10,134 nt of DNA from JBOHBN01 sp050698355 (GTDB lineage Bacteria; Actinomycetota; Actinomycetes; Streptosporangiales; WHST01), in contig JBOHBN010000061.1 of NCBI GenBank assembly GCA_050698355.1, positions 1 to 10,134 of the forward strand, written 5' to 3'. The translations under genes were made by a program, and so were the position numbers. The notes beneath the pieces are model-generated. The model saw only the letters and a program-made list of their open reading frames with translations. It did no database searches and was not told the origin of the DNA. Every line of letters begins with the position of its first letter. Position 1 is the first letter of the stretch. Positions 6,269 to 10,134 of this stretch are shown piece by piece.

Positions 6269-6353
6269 CTCCTCGACGCCCGAGCGGGCTGACCGCGGTC
6301 GGTTGCCGCGCGGTAGCTGACCGGACTCACGGAAATGCGCGCTGAAACTGAGC

Positions 6354-6391
6354 GGAGTCCCGCTGGGCCGCCACCATCCGGAGTCTCGCTG
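6354..6391. repeat. pair of 12-bp direct repeats upstream of the importer
   Basis: GGAGTCCCGCTG (6354-6365) and GGAGTCTCGCTG (6380-6391) differ at one base and are 26 bp apart start to start, about two and a half helical turns. The second overlaps the palindrome at 6388-6400. They could be a regulator binding site for the transporter operon, but no matching regulator gene is in the window. Confidence 0.45.
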
Positions 6392-6444
6392 CAGTGCAGC
6401 TGTCTGGCGGCCGTCTCGATCGATCTTGTGTCGCCGGCGTGCCG

Positions 6445-6450
6445 TACAGT
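6445..6450 (+). promoter_or_regulatory. weak candidate -10 box for the importer operon
   Basis: TACAGT fits the TAnnnT pattern and lies 52 bases before the GTG start. TTGTGT at 6425-6430 resembles a -35 element, but the 14-base spacer is short, so this is only a possibility. Confidence 0.25.
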
Positions 6451-6502
6451 GCGTGCAGGCTACTGGCCGGACCACCCCGTTCACTTCGAGTCGGAGGGCC
6501 CA

Positions 6503-8011
6503 GTGACGCGAGCCCGGACGTCCCCTTCCCGCGCGATGGCGCTCGCCGTCGCCGCGCTGCTCGGCCTTCTCGCTGGCTGCTCGGCCGGCTCGACGAGCGG
6601 CTCGGGCGGTCAGGACAGCCTGTCGGTCGGCCTGACCGCAGAACCGGCCAACCTCGACTTCACGCAGACCGACGGTGCTGCCATCCCGCAGGCGCTGCTC
6701 GTCAATGTCTACGAGGGCCTGGTCAAGCTCGACCAGAGCGGCGACATCGTCCCCCTGCTCGCCAAGTCGTGGGACATCAGCAAGGACCGCAAGAACTACA
6801 TCTTCCACCTGCACAAGGGCGTGCAGTTCACGAACGGCGACCGCTTCACCGCCGACGACGTGAAGTTCAGCATCAACCGGGTCAAGACCGAGTGGAAGCC
6901 CTCGGTGAAGGCCGCGATGGACGTCGTCGACAAGGTCACCGTAGTCAACGACACGACGGCGCGCGTAACCCTGAGCGAGCCCAGCAACACCTGGTTGTAC
7001 AAAATGGGCACGCGCATCGGAGCGATGTTCTCCAGCACGGGTGTCGACCATCTGGCCACGAAGCCGATCGGCACCGGGCCGTTCGAGCTCGACAACTGGA
7101 AACGCGGCGACTCCCTCACGCTCGCCGCGAACCCCGACTACTGGGGTACCAAGCCGAAGCTGGACGAGGTCATCCTGAAGTACTTCAAGGACCCCTCGGC
7201 GCTGAACAACGCGCTACTCGCCGGTGACATCGACGTCATCGGCAGCGTCCAGGCGCCGGAGTCCCTCGAGCAGTTCTCCGACACGTCGAAATACCAGATC
7301 ATCGAGGGCACGACGACCGGCGAGGTCGTGATGGCCATGAACAACACCCGCGCCCCGCTGGACGACAAGCGCGTACGCCGGGCCATCCGCTACGCCATCG
7401 ACCACAAGGCACTGCTGAAGACCGCGTGGGCCGACCGGGGCACGCTCATCGGCAGCATGGTGCCGCCGAGCGATCCGTGGTACGAGGACCTCACCGGCAT
7501 GTACCCGTACAACCCGAAGAAGGCCAAGAAGCTGCTGGCCGCCTCCGGACACAAGAAGTTCACGCTCAACGCTCGCATCCCCAACCTGCCGTACGCGGTG
7601 AGCTCCGCACAGGTGGTCAAGTCACAGCTCGCCGAGGTCGGCATCACCGTGAAGATCCAGCCGTTGGAGTTCCCGGCGGTGTGGCTGGACCGAGTGTTCA
7701 ACAAGCACGACTACGACATATCGATCATCAACCACGTCGAGCCGCGCGACATCGCCACGGTCTTCGGTCCCGGCTATTACACCGAGTACCACAACCCGGC
7801 CGTGCAGAAGCTGTTCGCCAAGGCCGACCGCGGCACCGAGAAGGAGCAGATCAGGTACATGAAGAAGGCCGCGCGGATCATCTCCGAGGACGCGGCCGCC
7901 GATTTCCTCTTCTGCTTCCCCAACCTCATGGTCGCGAAGAAAGGGGTCAAGGGGCTACCGAAGAACGTCGTGTCCGAGGCGTTCGACCTCACCGTGCTGT
8001 CCAAGTCGTAG
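6503..8011 (+). CDS. extracellular solute-binding lipoprotein, family 5 (peptide/nickel type)
   Basis: This is the substrate-capturing part of an oligopeptide/dipeptide-type ABC importer, lipid-anchored on the outer face of the membrane. The 502-residue precursor has a signal peptide with lipobox LAGC (lipidated C26), then a Gly/Ser linker. Family 5 motifs follow: NVYEGLV (68-74), FHLHKGVQFTNGDRFTADDVKFSINR (about 101-126), KPIGTGPFEL (about 187-196), NPDYWG (210-215) and the later VRRAIRYAIDHKALL. The GTG start has GGAGGG upstream with five to six bases spacing and yields a proper signal peptide; the longer frame from 6335 adds an unlikely 56 residues. The permease gene begins ten bases after the stop, so they form an operon. 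Peptides are the default guess for substrate, but family members also bind nickel, opines or glycosides, and nothing here decides between them. Confidence 0.9.
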   Translation: MTRARTSPSRAMALAVAALLGLLAGCSAGSTSGSGGQDSLSVGLTAEPANLDFTQTDGAAIPQALLVNVYEGLVKLDQSGDIVPLLAKSWDISKDRKNYIFHLHKGVQFTNGDRFTADDVKFSINRVKTEWKPSVKAAMDVVDKVTVVNDTTARVTLSEPSNTWLYKMGTRIGAMFSSTGVDHLATKPIGTGPFELDNWKRGDSLTLAANPDYWGTKPKLDEVILKYFKDPSALNNALLAGDIDVIGSVQAPESLEQFSDTSKYQIIEGTTTGEVVMAMNNTRAPLDDKRVRRAIRYAIDHKALLKTAWADRGTLIGSMVPPSDPWYEDLTGMYPYNPKKAKKLLAASGHKKFTLNARIPNLPYAVSSAQVVKSQLAEVGITVKIQPLEFPAVWLDRVFNKHDYDISIINHVEPRDIATVFGPGYYTEYHNPAVQKLFAKADRGTEKEQIRYMKKAARIISEDAAADFLFCFPNLMVAKKGVKGLPKNVVSEAFDLTVLSKS

Positions 8012-8021
8012 AGGCACAAGC

Positions 8022-8972
8022 GTGGCGCTGTACCTGCTCGTGCGTACGGGCGTGCTCGTGTTGAGCACCGCCGTCGCCTCGGTCATCGTTTTCGGCTTCA
8101 TGGCGGTGCTGCCGGGAGACCCGGCCGAGGTCGCGCTCGGCACCAACGCCACACAGGAGGCGATCGCCGCGAAGCGGCACGAGTTCGGCACCGACCGCCC
8201 CCTCGTGGTGCAGTTCGTCGACTGGATCGGCGGCCTACTGCACGGCGACTTCGGTACGTCCTACGTCACGTCGACGCCGATCGGGCCCCAGGTCGCCGAC
8301 AGGCTGGGCGTGACCCTGTGGTTGGTGCTGTTCGGCATGGTGATCGCGGTGCTGCTCGCCGTACCACTCGGCACCGCCGCCGCGGTCCGGCACCGCAGCA
8401 TCAGCGGGCTCTTGCTCACCGGGCTGAGCCAGACCGGCGTCGCCGTCCCCGCGTTCCTCGCCGGCATCCTGCTCGTGTACCTGTTCGCGGTGACCTGGCA
8501 GCTGCTCCCCGCCGGTGGCTACACCGCGCCCGTCGACGACCCCGTCGCGTGGTTCCAACAGTTGCTGCTGCCGGGCTTCTCGCTCGGCCTGGTCCAGGGC
8601 GCGGTTGTCAGCCGGTACGTGCGCTCCGCGATGCTCGAGGTGATGCGCGAGGACTACATCCGCACCGCCCGCGCGAAGGGCATGGGGCTCTACCGTGCCC
8701 TGGCGCGGCACGGCGCGCGCAACGCGGCGATCCCAGTGGTGACGGTGCTCGGCCTCCAGCTGGCCACGCTGCTCATCGGGGCGATCGTCGTGGAGCGGGT
8801 ATTTCACATACCGGGGCTCGGCAGCCTGCTGCTCGACGGTGTCGCCAACCGCGACCTCCTGCTCGTCCAGGGCACCGTCATGGTCCTCGTCGTCGCCGTG
8901 CTGCTCGTCAACTTCCTCGTCGACGTGCTGTACGTGGTGCTCGACCCGCGTCTGCGGGGTGTGCGGAGATGA
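8022..8972 (+). CDS. ABC transporter permease, DppB/OppB type
   Basis: One of the two inner-membrane channel subunits of the importer. The 316-residue protein has the DppB layout: N-terminal membrane segment (about 8-30) followed by PGDPAE, an extracellular loop with the family stretch LLHGDFGTSYVTSTPI (about 72-87), then five more hydrophobic segments. The cytoplasmic EAA loop that contacts the ATPase is EVMREDYIRTARAKGMG (about 206-222). The end, VDVLYVVLDPRLRG, is typical. The GTG start lies ten bases after the binding-protein stop, with GAGG seven bases upstream. Its TGA stop overlaps an ATG (8969-8971) in another frame that opens a 40-codon frame. Complete and apparently functional; substrate follows that of the binding protein. 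Confidence 0.92.
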   Translation: MALYLLVRTGVLVLSTAVASVIVFGFMAVLPGDPAEVALGTNATQEAIAAKRHEFGTDRPLVVQFVDWIGGLLHGDFGTSYVTSTPIGPQVADRLGVTLWLVLFGMVIAVLLAVPLGTAAAVRHRSISGLLLTGLSQTGVAVPAFLAGILLVYLFAVTWQLLPAGGYTAPVDDPVAWFQQLLLPGFSLGLVQGAVVSRYVRSAMLEVMREDYIRTARAKGMGLYRALARHGARNAAIPVVTVLGLQLATLLIGAIVVERVFHIPGLGSLLLDGVANRDLLLVQGTVMVLVVAVLLVNFLVDVLYVVLDPRLRGVRR

Positions 8973-9091
8973 GCAAGGAGCTGAGGAGCGAGCCGCAGGT
9001 AGGGGTCGCACGAGCAACACCGCGAAGCGAAGCCACTGCCGCGGCACCTGCCGAAGGCGAGCGAGGAAACGAACGCGTGGCAAGCACATGA
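8969..9091 (+). CDS. possible 40-residue coupled small ORF between the permease genes
   Basis: This frame starts at an ATG overlapping the stop of the DppB-type gene (ATGA) and ends at a TGA overlapping the start of the DppC-type gene (again ATGA). The product would be hydrophilic and low-complexity, beginning MSKELRSEPQVG and rich in Arg, Glu and Ala, with no known domain, signal or membrane segment. Of 39 sense codons after the start, 16 end in A or T, far more than in the flanking permeases, and the strand is GA-rich with repeated AGCGA/GCGAAG words. Two readings are possible: a small frame that mainly carries ribosomes from one permease gene to the next, or a non-coding inserted repeat that happens to be open. 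Coding status is doubtful, but the double overlap is exact. Confidence 0.35.
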   Translation: MSKELRSEPQVGVARATPRSEATAAAPAEGERGNERVAST

Positions 9092-9969
9092 GTATCGAGG
9101 GCATCGCCGCGGAGGCGGCGCAGACTGCGGACGACCGTCGCATACACCGGCGCTGGGGCGCGAGCATGGTCATCGGTGCCTGCCTGGTCGGGCTCGTCGT
9201 GCTGGCCGCGCTCGCGTCTTTCGTCTGGACACCGCATCCGGCCACCCACGTGGACGCCGCGCACAAGCTGGTCGCGATGTTCGACGGTGACTACCCGCTC
9301 GGCACCGACAAGTTCGGTCGCGACACGGCGAGCCAGCTGATGGTCGGCGCCCGCACCACGCTCTTCGTCGGCATCGTCGCGGTGGGTATCGCGGGCTTCA
9401 TCGGGGTGCCGCTCGGCATCCTGGCGGGAATGACCGGACGCTGGCTCGGCGAGTCGGTCATGCGCATGAACGATCTCGTGCTCGCCTTCCCCGCCCTGCT
9501 GCTCGCGATCATGATGAGCGCCGTGTTCGGCGCAGGCACGCTCACCGCGATGGTCGCCATCGGCGTCGCGACCATCCCGGCGTTCGCGCGGATCGCCCGG
9601 GGCCAGACGATCCAGGTCATGCAGACCGAGTACGTGCTGGCAGCCAGGTCGGCCGGCCGCCGGGGGGTCGCGATCGCGTACCGGCACGTGCTGCCGAACA
9701 TCGCGAGCGTGCTGCTTGTCCAGGCGTCGGTGTCGTTCGCGATCGCGATCCTCGCCGAGGCGGCACTGTCCTTTCTCGGCTTCGGCACGCGGCCGCCCAC
9801 GCCGTCGTGGGGGCGGATGCTGCACGAGGGGCAGGAGCTGCTGTTCTCCGCACCGCGGCTCGCTCTGCTCCCCGGAGCCGCCATCGCCCTGGCCGTGCTC
9901 GGCTTCAACCTGCTCGGCGACGGCCTGCGCGACTTTTTGGACCCGAAGCTGCGGGGGCACCGGCAATGA
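9088..9969 (+). CDS. ABC transporter permease, DppC/OppC type
   Basis: The second inner-membrane subunit, expected to pair with the DppB-type permease. In 293 residues it shows a cytosolic N-terminus with HRRWG, a first membrane segment (about 25-47) and the family motif YPLGTDKFGRD (69-79). The BPD transporter domain runs from about 85 to the end, with the EAA loop near 175-202 (QTEYVLAARSAGRRG), ALSFLGFGTRPPTPSWGRML, and the closing FNLLGDGLRDFLDPKLRG. The ATG at 9088 is chosen because the protein then starts like other DppC proteins; the frame is open to 8839, but only through the small GA-rich segment and the end of the upstream gene. The ribosome site is poor, so translation may be coupled to the small frame ending in ATGA. 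Its own stop overlaps an ATG at 9966, where the ATPase gene would normally begin. Confidence 0.92.
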   Translation: MSIEGIAAEAAQTADDRRIHRRWGASMVIGACLVGLVVLAALASFVWTPHPATHVDAAHKLVAMFDGDYPLGTDKFGRDTASQLMVGARTTLFVGIVAVGIAGFIGVPLGILAGMTGRWLGESVMRMNDLVLAFPALLLAIMMSAVFGAGTLTAMVAIGVATIPAFARIARGQTIQVMQTEYVLAARSAGRRGVAIAYRHVLPNIASVLLVQASVSFAIAILAEAALSFLGFGTRPPTPSWGRMLHEGQELLFSAPRLALLPGAAIALAVLGFNLLGDGLRDFLDPKLRGHRQ

Positions 9970-9986
9970 CACTTCCTGAGTCAACC
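9966..9986 (+). pseudogene. possible remnant start of an ATPase gene (DppD type), cut by an IS
   Basis: An ATG overlaps the DppC-type stop as ATGA, the usual coupling to the next transporter gene. The frame opens MTLPES and then runs into DNA that on the other strand encodes a transposase. The ATPase subunit expected here shows no recognisable Walker A motif in the remaining window. The remnant boundary is uncertain because the IS end is not defined; the remnant itself is an inference. Confidence 0.3.
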
Positions 9987-10134
9987 TCACGCCGCGATCG
10001 GCATGTTCTGGGCTCCTTTGTGGAGGTTGGGGTCGTAGGGCTGTTGGTCGTGCCAGCAGCGGTAGATGACCCGGATCCAGGCGCGGGCGAGTATGCGCAC
10101 GGCGTGGGGGTGGTCGTGGCCGCGGGATCGGGCC
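9987..10134 (-). mobile_element. 3' end of an IS110-family transposase, continuing past the window
   Basis: The minus strand encodes the last 48 residues of a protein, ending with TGA at 9987-9989. The stretch RGHDHPHAVRILARAWIRVIY and the following RCWHDQQPYDPNLH match, from memory, the C-terminal tail of actinobacterial IS110 (IS116/IS110/IS902) transposases, whose catalysis combines a RuvC-like DEDD domain with a C-terminal serine domain. Those domains and the other IS end are outside the window. The stop is only 17 bp from the DppC-type stop, so the element's end falls in or next to that gap. IS110 elements usually lack long terminal inverted repeats, so the boundary cannot be read from a single end. 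Confidence 0.7.

Larger units (their letters stand above)
6269..6502. other. intergenic region before the ABC importer operon
   Basis: No convincing gene lies in these 234 bases, although the frame of the binding protein is open from 6335. Visible structure includes GCCC/GGGC (6278-6289, tiny loop, no T-run), the palindrome GACCGCGGTC (6291-6300), two direct repeats GGAGTCyCGCTG, an inverted half copy GGACTC (6323-6328) and the palindrome GCTGCAGTGCAGC (6388-6400). It probably contains the importer promoter and perhaps an operator. Confidence 0.55.

Noticed and set aside
6278..6300. hairpin plus palindrome after the toxin gene as a terminator
   Set aside because: The stem is only 4-5 bp with a tiny loop and no T-run. 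Such palindromes are common by chance at this GC content.
6335..6502. 56-residue N-terminal extension of the binding protein from an upstream ATG
   Set aside because: The internal GTG at 6503 has a strong ribosome site and begins a standard lipoprotein signal peptide. The extension has neither.
4856..7051. 731-codon open frame on the minus strand across the M23, toxin-antitoxin and importer region
   Set aside because: It runs antisense to four well-supported genes, shows no domain and has the low-complexity Arg/Gly/Ala/Pro composition of shadow frames in high-GC DNA.
8235..9990. long minus-strand frames opposite the two permeases
   Set aside because: They are composition shadows rich in His, Arg, Gln and Glu. 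The plus strand carries complete DppB and DppC signatures in this region.
1..10134. CRISPR array, tRNA or rRNA genes, phage genes
   Set aside because: No regularly spaced repeats, cloverleaf-like sequences, rRNA-like sequence or phage structural proteins were seen on either strand.

Overview
The window is high-GC DNA with strongly G/C-ending codons, GTG starts and actinobacterial gene order, so it most likely comes from an actinomycete chromosome. The genus cannot be read from this stretch.

Left part (about 57-4280, all minus strand): the conserved translation and envelope cluster rpsB-tsf-pyrH-frr-cdsA, reading right to left. It encodes ribosomal protein S2, elongation factor Ts, UMP kinase, ribosome recycling factor and CDP-diglyceride synthase. 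All five look intact. A perfect 13-bp hairpin separates tsf from pyrH. S2 carries a disordered acidic tail built partly from an 18-bp tandem repeat.

Centre (4281-5462): a 363-bp divergent intergenic region with several inverted repeats, then a plus-strand M23-type (LytM-like) secreted protein with a signal peptide and a C-terminal membrane anchor. An M23 gene diverging from rpsB is a known actinobacterial arrangement (Mycobacterium tuberculosis Rv2891 beside Rv2890c is the case I recall).

Accessory part (5462-10134): first a type II toxin-antitoxin pair, a ribbon-helix-helix antitoxin and a PIN-domain toxin. A strong -10 box sits 6 nt before the antitoxin ATG, suggesting a leaderless transcript. 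Then comes an oligopeptide/dipeptide-type ABC importer: a lipoprotein binding protein (SBP family 5) and two permeases, DppB-like and DppC-like. A GA-rich 119-bp segment between the permeases forms a 40-codon frame overlapping both neighbours by ATGA. Right after the DppC stop lies the 3' end of an IS110-type transposase on the minus strand. It occupies the place where the ATPase subunit gene would be expected, and an ATGA-coupled ATG remains at the junction.

No clearly undescribed system is visible. The items most worth a second look are the IS110 junction in the transporter operon, the coupled small frame between the permeases, the leaderless toxin-antitoxin promoter and the structured rpsB upstream region.
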